DNA from: Owenweeksia sp048267305 | GTDB taxonomy: Bacteria > Bacteroidota > Bacteroidia > Flavobacteriales > Schleiferiaceae | DNA: 64,000 bases | Direction: 5' to 3' | Assembly: GCA_048267305.1 (NCBI GenBank) | Contig: JBLWXT010000008.1 | Location: 1-64,000, forward strand | Part shown: positions 42,415 through 51,017 of the stretch, one piece after another | Layout: every line of letters starts with the position of its first letter | Numbering within the stretch: position 1 is the first letter of the stretch | Translations under genes and position numbers: made by a program | Notes under the pieces: model-generated | The model's input: the letters and a program-made list of their open reading frames with translations, nothing else | Database searches by the model: none | What the model was told of the DNA's origin: nothing

Positions 42415-43235
42415 AAACTCATATTACTGATGATGTCTTCCGTTACCGAAATAAGGCTCGCAATTTTAGTCGGGTCATAGGCATCGGGATAGGCTTCCGA
42501 AAAAACACCTTTTACATCTCCTTTGTCATTGTCAAAATACTTGCCGGTAATACCATTGTAGTCATCTGACAAAGCCAAATCAAAAAGTATATTGGCACCT
42601 TTTTCAGCCGGGGCCCAATGTTGTCCGTAAGCTTCCTGAGCCATTTTGGTATTGAGCAATGAACCGGGGTTTACGGCTATTATCTGAATTTCCGGTTCAC
42701 GCTCCGCCAAACGGAACCCCCACATGGTAAGAGCCAGTTTGCTTTGGGCATAAGCCTCTTGTTCAGAAACTTGCTCCTTTCCACGTAAAACATTTTCGTT
42801 TACGGGAGCCTGGGCGGCAGAACTCAAGTTTACTACCCGTGGATTTTCTCCTTTTTTAAGAAGAGGCAAGAGCATATTGGTCAAAACATAAGGCGCGAGA
42901 TAGTTTACTGCGATTCGAATATCAAAACCGTCTTTAGTTTGACTGTGCTGACTTTTAAAAATGCCGGCATTATTGATGATCACATCCAGTTTAGGCAATT
43001 CACTGCTTATTTTTTTCGCCATTTGAGCCACTGCTGTCAGATCCGAAAAATCCGCCTCAAAGCCCTTTACGTTTAGATTTTTTGAAAGTTCTTTTATTTC
43101 AGAAATCGTGGCAGATAATTTATCCGCATTTCTTCCATGTAAATAAATGTGATGGCCCTCTTTAGCTAAATTTATAGCGGCCAGTTTTCCGATGCCGTCT
43201 GTGCTGCCTGTTACCAGTATGTTTTTTGCCTTCAT
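42411..43235 (-). CDS. Short-chain dehydrogenase/reductase
   Basis: The 274-residue enzyme has the classical nucleotide motif TGSTDGIG (residues 10-17), NNAGIF, the catalytic Ser in NLSSAAQ and the Y-x-x-x-K in YAQSK. It uses NAD(P)H to reduce or oxidise a carbonyl or alcohol. It follows the MDR gene after 20 bases and overlaps the cupin gene. Substrate is not readable from the sequence. Confidence 0.9.
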   Translation of the reverse strand: MKAKNILVTGSTDGIGKLAAINLAKEGHHIYLHGRNADKLSATISEIKELSKNLNVKGFEADFSDLTAVAQMAKKISSELPKLDVIINNAGIFKSQHSQTKDGFDIRIAVNYLAPYVLTNMLLPLLKKGENPRVVNLSSAAQAPVNENVLRGKEQVSEQEAYAQSKLALTMWGFRLAEREPEIQIIAVNPGSLLNTKMAQEAYGQHWAPAEKGANILFDLALSDDYNGITGKYFDNDKGDVKGVFSEAYPDAYDPTKIASLISVTEDIISNMSL

Positions 43236-43255
43236 CTTATAGGTGTTTTTTGCAA

Positions 43256-44269
43256 TTAAAATTCAATCACCGTTTTGCCAATGCTTTTTCCGGATTCCTG
43301 CAGACGATGTGCTTCTTTCAGGTTTTCTACAGTAAAGCCTTTCAGCGTGGTGCTAAGCGTGGTGCGGATAGTGCCGTTGTCCAGTAATTCTGCCAGGTGG
43401 TTTAAAATGTCGTGCTGACGGGCCATGTCTGGTGTTTTAAACATAGATCGTGTGTACATCAGTTCCCACGAAAAAGTCACACTTTTAGCTTTAAGAATAT
43501 TCAAATCCAAAGGTTTGCTACTTTCGGTTATGGAAACAATGTGTCCCTGTGGTTTGATGATTTCAGCTGCGATTTCCCAGTAGCCTTCCAAGTCAACATA
43601 ATCCAAAATATAGTCTACTTGGCTGTGGCCGATTTTCTCCAACTCTTCCTTAAGGTTGTGGTGGTTTACCACAAAGTCAGCTCCTAAATTTTTGCACCAT
43701 TCTAAGGAGTCAGGTCTTGATGCTGTAGCGATAACCGTAAGGTTGGCTACTTTCTTCGCCAATTGAATGGCCATTGATCCAACACCACCAGCACCTGCCA
43801 AAATCAAAACTGTTTTGCCTTTGTCGGTTTCCGGGTTTACTTTAATTCTATCAAATAGCGATTCGTAAGCGGTTAATCCTGTAAGTGGAATGGCCGCTGC
43901 TTCGGCTATGCTTAGGTTTTTGGGTTTGTTGCCTACAATGCGTTCATCAATCAGTTGAAATTCGGCATTGCTTCCGCTGCGGGTAAGGTCTCCGGCATAA
44001 TATACTTCGTCACCCACTTTAAATCTCGTGGTACTTTCTCCAACGGATTCTACCACACCTACGGCATCCCAACCAATGATTTTTGGAGTTTCTAAAACGG
44101 TGTCTTTAGCGGCACTTTCCCTGATTTTAAAATCTACCGGATTTACGGAGTTGGCCTGAACTTTCACCAACAGATCAAAACCGCTTGCAGTTGGCTTTTC
44201 TGTTTCAAATTCAATAAAACTGTCTTTATCAGTAATGGGTAGTGACTGTTTGAATCCTATCGCTTTCAT
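43256..44269 (-). CDS. MDR-family zinc-independent oxidoreductase (quinone oxidoreductase-like)
   Basis: From the Met at 44269 (MKAIGFKQSLPI) the 337-residue protein has the MDR fold: PKIIGWDAVGVVESVG, the nucleotide motif LAGAGGVGSMAIQLAKK and SSKPLDLNI. The catalytic zinc ligands Cys/His of alcohol dehydrogenases are not evident, placing it near the zinc-independent ZADH/quinone oxidoreductase subfamily. It starts the minus-strand run MDR, SDR, cupin, MRJP, ABM. The upstream ATG at 44308 overlaps the regulator region and is not needed. AraC, divergent, likely controls the run. Confidence 0.85.
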   Translation of the reverse strand: MKAIGFKQSLPITDKDSFIEFETEKPTASGFDLLVKVQANSVNPVDFKIRESAAKDTVLETPKIIGWDAVGVVESVGESTTRFKVGDEVYYAGDLTRSGSNAEFQLIDERIVGNKPKNLSIAEAAAIPLTGLTAYESLFDRIKVNPETDKGKTVLILAGAGGVGSMAIQLAKKVANLTVIATASRPDSLEWCKNLGADFVVNHHNLKEELEKIGHSQVDYILDYVDLEGYWEIAAEIIKPQGHIVSITESSKPLDLNILKAKSVTFSWELMYTRSMFKTPDMARQHDILNHLAELLDNGTIRTTLSTTLKGFTVENLKEAHRLQESGKSIGKTVIEF

Positions 44270-44453
44270 ATTTTTTTGTTTTGTGATTGTATTTCCTTCA
44301 ATTAACAATGCAAAGATGCGGGGTCGAGCCTCCTTGGTATTGGTGCATAAAAAGGAAAATTATGTACAAATGGAGGTTTTGAGTCTTTTGCTGGTGATAG
44401 CAACAAGCGATTGCTGTAGTTTTGTACCGCTAATTATACGTTATTCAGCGATT

Positions 44454-45341
44454 ATGAGAGTAATTCAGTCAGATCAACCTTTTGAAGTTCAAGTTTTGAA
44501 ATTGTCGGAATGGCAACATCGCCCTTTGCAGAACAATTTTTTCGAGGTTGTTTTTATAGCTGAGGGCAAAGGCTCGCAGTGCATCAATTACAATAATTAC
44601 GATTATGAGGGAGGGAATGTGTTTTTGCTTCCCCCGCTAAGGTGTCATTCATTTGCTATAAAGGAGCCCACGGAATTTGTGTTTTTGAAGTTCACCAAAG
44701 CCTTCTTTAAAAAAGGTCATGGAAGCGATTCTGACCATGAAACCTGGTTTAGGGAAGCATCTTATATTTTGGCTAATTATCAGCAGCAGCCAGGAGAGGT
44801 AATAGGAAATGAGCACGATCGCAGAAATCTCATTAACCTGATAAAGACTATTCAATACGAAGCACAGAATCAGCAGCAAAATGCCACGGAGCTAATAAAA
44901 AGCCTGATGGTGAGTGTACTCCATATTTTATTGCGCAGCATAAAAACCAACAGTAATCTGAAGAATGAAAGCCTGAGTGCGGACAACCGACTGAATGAAA
45001 TGACCACCTATATTCAGGAAAACCTAAGTTCAGCAGAAAGTCTGAAAGTAGAAGCGCTGGCCGAGCGTTTCCTGATGTCGCCCACTTATATAAGTGAGTA
45101 TTTCAGTAAAAACATGGGTGTTTCCTTGCGGGAGTACATCGCTAAATCGCGTCTCAAACTCGTGGAAATTCGTCTTCTATATTCGGATTATACGCTCAAT
45201 CAAATTGCGGATGAATTGGGTTTTACCGATGCCAGTCATTTATCGCGCACCTTCAAAAAGTATGCGGGCCAAAGCATTAGGGAGTTTAAAGCCAAGGGAG
45301 ATTACAATTTGCTGAAGGTGGCGAAATGTGAGGTGGCTTAA
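44454..45341 (+). CDS. AraC-family transcriptional regulator
   Basis: I start it at the ATG 44454 (MRVIQSDQPFEVQVLKL), giving 295 residues, because the upstream in-frame extension is A/T-poor spacer of the divergent MDR promoter. An N-terminal cupin-like sensor (NYNNYDYEGGNVFLLPP) precedes two AraC helix-turn-helices (LSSAESLKVEALAERFLMSP and LNQIADELGFTDASHLSRTF). It is divergent from the MDR operon and probably senses the compound that those enzymes process. Binding sites are not identified. Confidence 0.87.
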   Translation: MRVIQSDQPFEVQVLKLSEWQHRPLQNNFFEVVFIAEGKGSQCINYNNYDYEGGNVFLLPPLRCHSFAIKEPTEFVFLKFTKAFFKKGHGSDSDHETWFREASYILANYQQQPGEVIGNEHDRRNLINLIKTIQYEAQNQQQNATELIKSLMVSVLHILLRSIKTNSNLKNESLSADNRLNEMTTYIQENLSSAESLKVEALAERFLMSPTYISEYFSKNMGVSLREYIAKSRLKLVEIRLLYSDYTLNQIADELGFTDASHLSRTFKKYAGQSIREFKAKGDYNLLKVAKCEVA

Positions 45342-45353
45342 ATACTGTGCGGG

Positions 45354-45884
45354 TTAGTCGCCTATCGCAATTAATTGGATTACCGCTTTTATAGCGTTTT
45401 TAAGTCTGCCGTCTCCGGTACCTGTTATTACTGCGTAATTTCTTCCAAGCTTTTCAATCTCCATTTTGTGGAGTTCAAAAATTTCCTCCCGGTTTTCCTT
45501 GTTTTCGCGCAGCGGATCTTCCTCCCAGGGTAAGTCGGGATAGGCGAGGATGTAGAGGTGATCTTTCTCTTGAGCAATGTATTCATCTAAAAAGGTATGG
45601 GTTTTTCCAAAAACCATTTCTTCCCATACTTTAAAGTTGATGAGGTCGGTATCAAGGAAAAGAAGGTCATTGGCTTTTGTTGCAGATTTCCTTTGGTAAT
45701 CTAAATGTCCCGAAATGATTTCCTCCAGTGTGTCAAAATCATAGTCAGCACCATTTTCTTCTAAAAATATTCGGGCATACTCCAGTGCATACGGGGCTTT
45801 GAAATACTCTCCAAGTTTGGCTGTAAGCCATGATTTCCCTGAGGATTCAGGGCCGGTAATTACTATTTTTTGGAGTTTTTTCAT
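45354..45884 (-). CDS. NadR-type nicotinamide-riboside kinase-like ATPase
   Basis: The 176-residue protein has Walker A TGPESSGKSWL (residues about 10-20) and the NadR kinase body EYARIFLEENGADYDFDTLE, LLFLDTDLINFKVW, with DLPWEEDPLRENKENREE near the C-terminus. NadR kinases phosphorylate nicotinamide riboside to NMN. It lacks the adenylyltransferase domain of the full NadR. The gene is on the same strand as pnuC, separated by a spacer of about 300 bases with repeats. Salvage of nicotinamide riboside with PnuC is the simple model. Confidence 0.82.
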   Translation of the reverse strand: MKKLQKIVITGPESSGKSWLTAKLGEYFKAPYALEYARIFLEENGADYDFDTLEEIISGHLDYQRKSATKANDLLFLDTDLINFKVWEEMVFGKTHTFLDEYIAQEKDHLYILAYPDLPWEEDPLRENKENREEIFELHKMEIEKLGRNYAVITGTGDGRLKNAIKAVIQLIAIGD

Positions 45885-46020
45885 TAAATCAAAATCGTCT
45901 TGTCACCCTTCGATACAACCTTTTTTGGATTAGTCAAGATCGGCCTCTTAGGGCAACACACGAGAGGCCTTTTGTTAAGTACCGCTTCGTTTATCGCGAG
46001 GATTTTTCATGTTCATTTTT

Positions 46021-46054
46021 GCCTTGACGCAAAAAGAACCAAAAAAGTCAAGGC
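46021..46054. repeat. Inverted-repeat dispersed element in the NadR-pnuC spacer
   Basis: GCCTTGAC (46021-46028) and GTCAAGGC (46047-46054) flank an A-rich centre containing CGCAAAAAGAACC. This wording is common in Bacteroidota intergenic regions. The rest of the spacer, 45885-46187, shows no gene. Confidence 0.6.
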
Positions 46055-46187
46055 TTACAATAAAAAAGCAACCTGCTTTCATCTGCCTTAAGTTCGGGCG
46101 GGTGATCTCCTCAATTCTTCGGAGCTTCCCGCTCTCCCTAAAGACAGATTTTAATCAGAATTGCTGTTTTCTTGAATGCCGGTCCTA

Positions 46188-46733
46188 TTATGTCCAATGC
46201 AGTAATCCGTTTATCGCCAAAATGGTATAAAGACCAAACAAACCTGCGGTAAGGTAAAGTTTGCGGTTGATGTATAAATAGATGGAAACGGCATCAATCA
46301 CAATCCAATACCACCAATTATCGGGGATAAGGTTTATCATGAGCATAGTTGCAAAAATGCTGAATACGGTGGTGAATGAATCTATATAGGGCGTGGCGGC
46401 ATCGGTCATTTTCTTCATGAGAAATCCGGAAATCAATACCAGCGAAATTCCGGCAAGTATGATGGTTCCGTGTACATTCCAGCTCAGTGAATTGGCAATA
46501 GTGCCATCACTTTCACTCCAGTGCATCCAGCCGTAAATAGCGGTGTAGATGTAGAAGGCCTGTAATAGCGATTCGGCATAAATCTTTTTGCGGAAGCAGA
46601 TGTAGAGGTAAATGCAGGAACTGATGATGGCGAAAATCCAACACCACACAAAGCCGTAAGTGATGAGCAGGGTATAGGCAAGGCCCGTAATCACCCCGAT
46701 TATTTCAAGGATTCTCAGGGCCGAAAGCCTCAT
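46188..46733 (-). CDS. pnuC: PnuC-family vitamin transporter
   Basis: The 181-residue inner-membrane protein has about seven hydrophobic helices and the PnuC end pattern DNWWYWIVIDAVSIYLYINR and GLLHWT, with the aromatic cluster of the substrate site. PnuC transports nicotinamide riboside by facilitated diffusion; related PnuT carries thiamin. Its ATG overlaps the stop of the YkoF-like thiamin-binding gene by four bases, and a NadR-like kinase lies downstream. The substrate may be nicotinamide riboside or thiamin; see the finding on this. Confidence 0.88.
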   Translation of the reverse strand: MRLSALRILEIIGVITGLAYTLLITYGFVWCWIFAIISSCIYLYICFRKKIYAESLLQAFYIYTAIYGWMHWSESDGTIANSLSWNVHGTIILAGISLVLISGFLMKKMTDAATPYIDSFTTVFSIFATMLMINLIPDNWWYWIVIDAVSIYLYINRKLYLTAGLFGLYTILAINGLLHWT

Positions 46734-47011
46734 TTATAATCTTTGATGCTGTTATCAGATACATCGCCACTCAACACCTTTATCACAAAAGGGAATTGAC
46801 CTCCTTCCGTGTAAATTTCCTTAATGGCTTGCTGCACGCTGTCAAAAGCCGGGTCAAAAGGGCCGAAAACCTGCGTGCTCATTACGTTGGTTTGCACTTT
46901 TAGCCCTCCTGCTTTATGAATTTTATTCAGAAAAAGATCGATAGACGGAATGTGTTCATCCCGCAAGGGATACATAGAGATTTCTATAGAGGTAGAAAGG
47001 TTTTCAGACAT
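46730..47011 (-). CDS. Thiamin-binding protein, YkoF/MTH1187-like
   Basis: From the Met at 47011 (MSENLSTSIEISMYPL) the 93-residue protein has the YkoF-type ferredoxin-like fold: IEISMYPLRDEHIPSIDLFL, KVQTNVMSTQVFGPFDP and QQAIKEIYTEG. Bacterial members bind thiamin or hydroxymethylpyrimidine. It overlaps pnuC by four bases and is eight bases into the GGGP synthase end, so all three genes are on one mRNA. A thiamin-related role for pnuC is suggested. Confidence 0.78.
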   Translation of the reverse strand: MSENLSTSIEISMYPLRDEHIPSIDLFLNKIHKAGGLKVQTNVMSTQVFGPFDPAFDSVQQAIKEIYTEGGQFPFVIKVLSGDVSDNSIKDYK

Positions 47012-47747
47012 TATGTACGGCTTCTGCAATTTCTTTTAAAATGGCAGGGTTGGCTTCTGTTGCATTACCAACAACAATGATGTCAGCTCCGGCCTCACAT
47101 ATTTTTCGTGCTGTTTCAGCATCTTTAATGCCTCCGCCAATGATAACAGGTAAGTCAACGGACTGTCGCACTTTGGCTATCATTTCTGTGCTTACGGTTT
47201 TGTCAGCTCCCGAACCACCATCCATATAAATGAGCTTTTGTCCAAGCATTTCTCCCGCCATAGCGGTACATGCGGCAATGTCATTTTTGTGATGAGGAAT
47301 AGGTAGGCTGCCACTCATATAGCTGGCGGTAGTGGGTTTTCCGCTGTCAATCAGCATATAGCCGGTGGGTAGTGCTTCAAGTTTTGCCTGCTTTATATAA
47401 GGGGCGGAAATCACATGGCTGCCAATGAGCAACTCAGGGTTTCTGCCCGAAATAAGCGAAAGGAAAAGTATGGCATCAGCTTCAGCTGAAATCTGCAAAA
47501 TACTTCCCGGGAAAAGTATGACAGGCGTGTTGGTTAGCTTTTTTATCGAGCGAATGCACTCATCAAGTACATCCTTTACCAGCAGGCTGCCTCCCAAAAA
47601 TATAAGGTCTGCCTTGCTTTTGTTTACCTGCTCAATGATTGCGGAAAGCAGGGCTGTATCTGGCGTGTCGGGGTCAATCAACACGGCAAGTTGCCTGCGA
47701 TTTTCGGCTTTAGCCTGATAGATTTTATGGAGAATAGATGTGCTCAT
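47004..47747 (-). CDS. Geranylgeranylglyceryl / heptaprenylglyceryl phosphate synthase (PcrB/GGGPS)
   Basis: From the Met at 47747 (MSTSILHKIYQ) the 247-residue TIM-barrel enzyme has QLAVLIDPDTPD and the phosphate loop IIGGGIKDAETARKI with GADIIVVGNAT. GGGP synthases join sn-glycerol-1-phosphate to geranylgeranyl diphosphate, the first committed step of archaeal ether lipids; group II bacterial members exist in Bacteroidota. In this window a UbiA-type enzyme at 3032-3916 could do the next step, but a glycerol-1-phosphate dehydrogenase is not seen. Product chain length is unknown. It overlaps the YkoF-like gene. Confidence 0.88.
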   Translation of the reverse strand: MSTSILHKIYQAKAENRRQLAVLIDPDTPDTALLSAIIEQVNKSKADLIFLGGSLLVKDVLDECIRSIKKLTNTPVILFPGSILQISAEADAILFLSLISGRNPELLIGSHVISAPYIKQAKLEALPTGYMLIDSGKPTTASYMSGSLPIPHHKNDIAACTAMAGEMLGQKLIYMDGGSGADKTVSTEMIAKVRQSVDLPVIIGGGIKDAETARKICEAGADIIVVGNATEANPAILKEIAEAVHNV

Positions 47748-47803
47748 GTTTTCAAGCGGCAAACCTAAGAAAGTAATTACATAGTTACACCTTCATAGAC
47801 GGT

Positions 47804-48439
47804 CTAAGTCTTTTTCCAACCGTAGGTTATGTAAAGATCGTCCTGTTTTTCGAAAAATAAACTTACTTCCTTGTTGTATTTTTTAGTGGTTATCATGCCT
47901 GTACTCCTGGTGTTATCAGAATACACAAAAGGTTTTACTGATAGTTCTGTGAGAAAGTTATGTTTTCTGTCTCCGGTTATTTTTACCATTACCTCTTTGG
48001 CACCCCAGTAATAAGTGGTGTGTGCAATTTTGGTTTCATTATCAAGGCTGGCGTGTTCTTCCGGGCGCATAAATTTATGAGCAATTCTCAATATACCTGC
48101 CCTGTAAAGCTCTAAGTCTATACCCACTTCTTCGGAATTACTAACGATAATTCCCGCGTAATGCCTGCTGTGTGAAAAGGATACAAAGTAGTTGTTTTTT
48201 AAATAAGGTTTGCCATCTGCGGTGTAAAACACCTCGGGGTTTTCACCGAAAAATTCACGCAGGCAACATCTAAGCGCAAGAAACTCTTTGCGCTTATTCT
48301 CGTGTGAAAACTTCTTGAAGCGCTCTCTGTCGCTTGGGTGCAGGGTGATTTGTGATAAGAGTTCGCTTTCATCCTCAGCAATTTTCCAGATTAGTAAATC
48401 TGCTGTTGAATCTATTTTCTTTCTTGCAAATAAGGGCAT
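47804..48439 (-). CDS. 4'-phosphopantetheinyl transferase, Sfp type
   Basis: From the Met at 48439 (MPLFARKKIDST) the 211-residue enzyme activates carrier proteins by transferring phosphopantetheine from CoA. The two motifs are VGIDLELYR (metal) and YYWGAKEVMVKITG (W-G-x-K-E). The upstream ATG at 48541 is rejected because it would lie in the ahcY promoter and start inside ahcY. It is divergent from ahcY, 84 bases from the ATG of ahcY, and upstream of the GGGP synthase. Targets may include fatty acid or polyketide carriers. Confidence 0.87.
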   Translation of the reverse strand: MPLFARKKIDSTADLLIWKIAEDESELLSQITLHPSDRERFKKFSHENKRKEFLALRCCLREFFGENPEVFYTADGKPYLKNNYFVSFSHSRHYAGIIVSNSEEVGIDLELYRAGILRIAHKFMRPEEHASLDNETKIAHTTYYWGAKEVMVKITGDRKHNFLTELSVKPFVYSDNTRSTGMITTKKYNKEVSLFFEKQDDLYITYGWKKT

Positions 48440-48457
48440 TGAGTGTGATGATTGGAT

Positions 48458-48488
48458 TTTGTAAATCAAGTTGTTGCGGGTATCTTTG
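48458..48488 (+). promoter_or_regulatory. Promoter (TTTG-N19-TATCTTTG) for ahcY
   Basis: A -33 TTTG (48458-48461) and a -7 TATCTTTG (48481-48488), 19 bases apart, match the Bacteroidota consensus exactly. The leader to the ATG at 48524 is about 30 bases. Confidence 0.8.
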
Positions 48489-48523
48489 CCGACCTTAAAA
48501 AATGTACCCAAATAAATATAACT

Positions 48524-49840
48524 ATGAGCGAGACTGCGCAAAAATACATTCCTTATAAAGTTAAAGATATAGCCCTTGCGGATTGGGGCCGTAAAGAAAT
48601 TGAGTTGGCCGAGGCTGAAATGCCCGGGTTGATGTCCTTACGCGAAGAGTTTGGAGCTGATAAGCCATTGAAAGGTGCCCGTATTGCCGGATGTCTCCAC
48701 ATGACAATTCAAACAGCTGTGCTTATTGAAACTCTGGTAGAGCTGGGTGCTGAAGTAACATGGTCATCATGTAATATCTTCTCAACTCAGGATCAGGCTG
48801 CTGCTGCTATTGCTGCTGCCGGTATTCCTGTATATGCATGGAAAGGCCTAACAGAAGAAGAGTTTGAGTGGTGTATAGAACAAACACTTTTCTTCGGTGA
48901 AGATCGCAAGCCATTAAATATGATTTTGGATGATGGTGGTGATCTTACCAACATGGTTTTTGATCGTTATCCTGAATTGGCTAAAGGAATCAAGGGACTT
49001 AGTGAGGAAACTACCACTGGTGTTCATCGCCTGTATGAGCGCATGAAAAACGGAACCCTTCCAATGCCTGCCATTAACGTAAACGATTCTGTAACTAAAT
49101 CTAAGTTTGACAACAAATATGGTTGTCGTGAATCAGCTGTGGATGCCATTCGCAGAGCCACAGACGTAATGATAGCCGGAAAGGTGGCTGTAGTTGGCGG
49201 ATATGGTGATGTAGGTAAAGGTTCTGCCGCTTCATTGGCTGGTGCCGGTGCCCGCGTTATTGTTACTGAAGTTGATCCTATTTGTGCTCTACAGGCAGCA
49301 ATGGATGGCTTTGAAGTAAAGAAAATGGTGAATGCTGTAAAAGAAGCAGACATTGTAATTACTGCTACAGGTAATAAAGACATCATTACTGGTGAGCATT
49401 TTGAGTTGATGAAGGACAAGACTATTGTATGTAATATTGGTCACTTCGACAACGAAATTGACGTAGCTTGGTTAAAGAAAAATCACGGTCATACCCACGT
49501 TGAAATCAAACCACAGGTTGATAAATACACTGTTAATGGAAATGACATAATTCTCTTGGCCGAAGGTAGACTTGTGAATTTGGGTTGTGCCACAGGGCAC
49601 CCTAGTTTTGTGATGTCAAACTCCTTTACCAATCAGGTATTGGCTCAGTTGGAGTTGTGGCAAAACAGTGATAAATATCCAAATGAGGTATTTACACTTC
49701 CTAAACACCTTGATGAAAAGGTAGCTATGCTTCACCTTGCAAAAATCGGTGTAGAGCTCGAAGAGCTGTCTAAAGATCAGGCAGACTATATTGGAGTAGA
49801 GCAACACGGTCCGTTTAAGCCAGAATATTATAGATACTAA
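48524..49840 (+). CDS. ahcY: S-adenosyl-L-homocysteine hydrolase
   Basis: The 438-residue NAD-bound enzyme hydrolyses S-adenosylhomocysteine to adenosine and homocysteine, keeping methylation going. It has the substrate stretch CLHMTIQTAVLIETL, the NAD motif GGYGDVGKGSAASLAGAG and NIGHFDNEID, and ends EYYRY as in the family. The start at 48524 is preferred to the in-frame start at 48452 because the extension covers the promoter. A terminator follows at 49866. Not in an operon. Confidence 0.95.
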   Translation: MSETAQKYIPYKVKDIALADWGRKEIELAEAEMPGLMSLREEFGADKPLKGARIAGCLHMTIQTAVLIETLVELGAEVTWSSCNIFSTQDQAAAAIAAAGIPVYAWKGLTEEEFEWCIEQTLFFGEDRKPLNMILDDGGDLTNMVFDRYPELAKGIKGLSEETTTGVHRLYERMKNGTLPMPAINVNDSVTKSKFDNKYGCRESAVDAIRRATDVMIAGKVAVVGGYGDVGKGSAASLAGAGARVIVTEVDPICALQAAMDGFEVKKMVNAVKEADIVITATGNKDIITGEHFELMKDKTIVCNIGHFDNEIDVAWLKKNHGHTHVEIKPQVDKYTVNGNDIILLAEGRLVNLGCATGHPSFVMSNSFTNQVLAQLELWQNSDKYPNEVFTLPKHLDEKVAMLHLAKIGVELEELSKDQADYIGVEQHGPFKPEYYRY

Positions 49841-49865
49841 ACCTGCTGGTTTTAAATTAATTTAG

Positions 49866-49897
49866 CAAAGGTGCTGTCAGAAATGGGAGCACCTTTG
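49866..49897 (+). terminator. Terminator of ahcY
   Basis: CAAAGGTGCT and AGCACCTTTG form a 10-base stem around 12 bases, followed by TTTTTTT. Confidence 0.85.
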
Positions 49898-49931
49898 TTT
49901 TTTTATTTATTTTGGCACCTCTTTACTCAAC

Positions 49932-51017
49932 ATGGTTGTATCAGATAGGGTTTTTCAATTAATAGCAGAGCATACTACGGATTTGGTTTGTATTCACGAT
50001 CGTGAAAATACCATACGTTTTGCAACGCCTTCTAGTAATGTGATACTAGGTTTTTCCTCTCAGGAAATTATTGGTAAAAAGCTTACCGATTTTCTGGCTC
50101 CGGAATTTGTGGAAGAAATGGACTTTAGTACTCTAAGGCGTTTCTTTGACCACCCTGGTGCGCGTATCAGATATCAGATAAAACATGGTGAAAATCGCCT
50201 CAGATGGCTCGAGTCTACGTTTAACAGAATTGAGGAGGAAGATGACGATTACAGTATTTTGAGCAGCACCCGCGACATTACCGAAAGTGTTCATCTTACT
50301 GATGATCTTATGACGGCTTTGTCTAGCGAGCAGCAATTATCCCGCTTTAAAGCCAATTTATACTCTGTTGCCAGCCATGAATTTAAAACACCCCTGGCGG
50401 TTATTCAGGCAAATATTGAGATGCTAAGGATTAAAAGTGGTGAAAAAATATTGGCGGATTCACTTACAAGCATGGAAGAAGAGGTGGATCGCCTCAATAG
50501 TATGATTGCCGATATGTTGGAGCTCAAAAAGCTCACAACAGGCAAAACCACAGTTAAGCACGAAAAGGTGGATGTCGTCTCAATACTCGATGATATCCTC
50601 ACGAATGATTGTAAAAAGGCCTACCCCAGGGTTGAAATAAACTTAAAAGTAGAGGGCGTAACCACAGATGTAATGGGGGATTTCTCATTAATCAGATATA
50701 TTTTCAGTAATCTTATGATTAATGCCTGTAAGTTTTCCAGTAAAAACACACCGGTAAATGTTAAAGTGTATTTTGAGGAAAAGGTGGTTAGGGTTGAGAT
50801 TGAAGATAAGGGAATTGGAATTCCAAAGGAAGACCAGGGGTCTATTTTTAACTCATTCTTCAGGGCTAAGAATGTGAGTAACATTCAGGGTACCGGAGTG
50901 GGGCTTTCCATTGTGAAGGAATTTGTAGATTTACACAAGGGAAAGATTTACTTTTTAAGCACATCTGGTGAAGGAAGTACGTTTTTTGTTGAATTACCAT
51001 ACAACATAGCAATATGA
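49932..51017 (+). CDS. Soluble PAS-domain histidine kinase
   Basis: The 361-residue kinase has no membrane segment. Residues about 5-115 form a PAS domain (RFATPSSNVILGFSSQEIIG), then the H-box SHEFKTPLAVIQANIEML, the N-box NLMINACKFSS, G1 EDKGIGIP and G2 GTGVGLSIVKEF. It should be a cytosolic sensor, for example of redox or energy signals. The stop overlaps the first response regulator by four bases (ATGA). Its ligand is unknown. Confidence 0.9.
   Translation: MVVSDRVFQLIAEHTTDLVCIHDRENTIRFATPSSNVILGFSSQEIIGKKLTDFLAPEFVEEMDFSTLRRFFDHPGARIRYQIKHGENRLRWLESTFNRIEEEDDDYSILSSTRDITESVHLTDDLMTALSSEQQLSRFKANLYSVASHEFKTPLAVIQANIEMLRIKSGEKILADSLTSMEEEVDRLNSMIADMLELKKLTTGKTTVKHEKVDVVSILDDILTNDCKKAYPRVEINLKVEGVTTDVMGDFSLIRYIFSNLMINACKFSSKNTPVNVKVYFEEKVVRVEIEDKGIGIPKEDQGSIFNSFFRAKNVSNIQGTGVGLSIVKEFVDLHKGKIYFLSTSGEGSTFFVELPYNIAI

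Noticed and set aside
44235..44453. Upstream start of the AraC-family gene (73 extra residues)
   Set aside because: The extra part would cover the divergent MDR promoter and start, and lacks any AraC sensor features; the ATG at 44454 fits the family.
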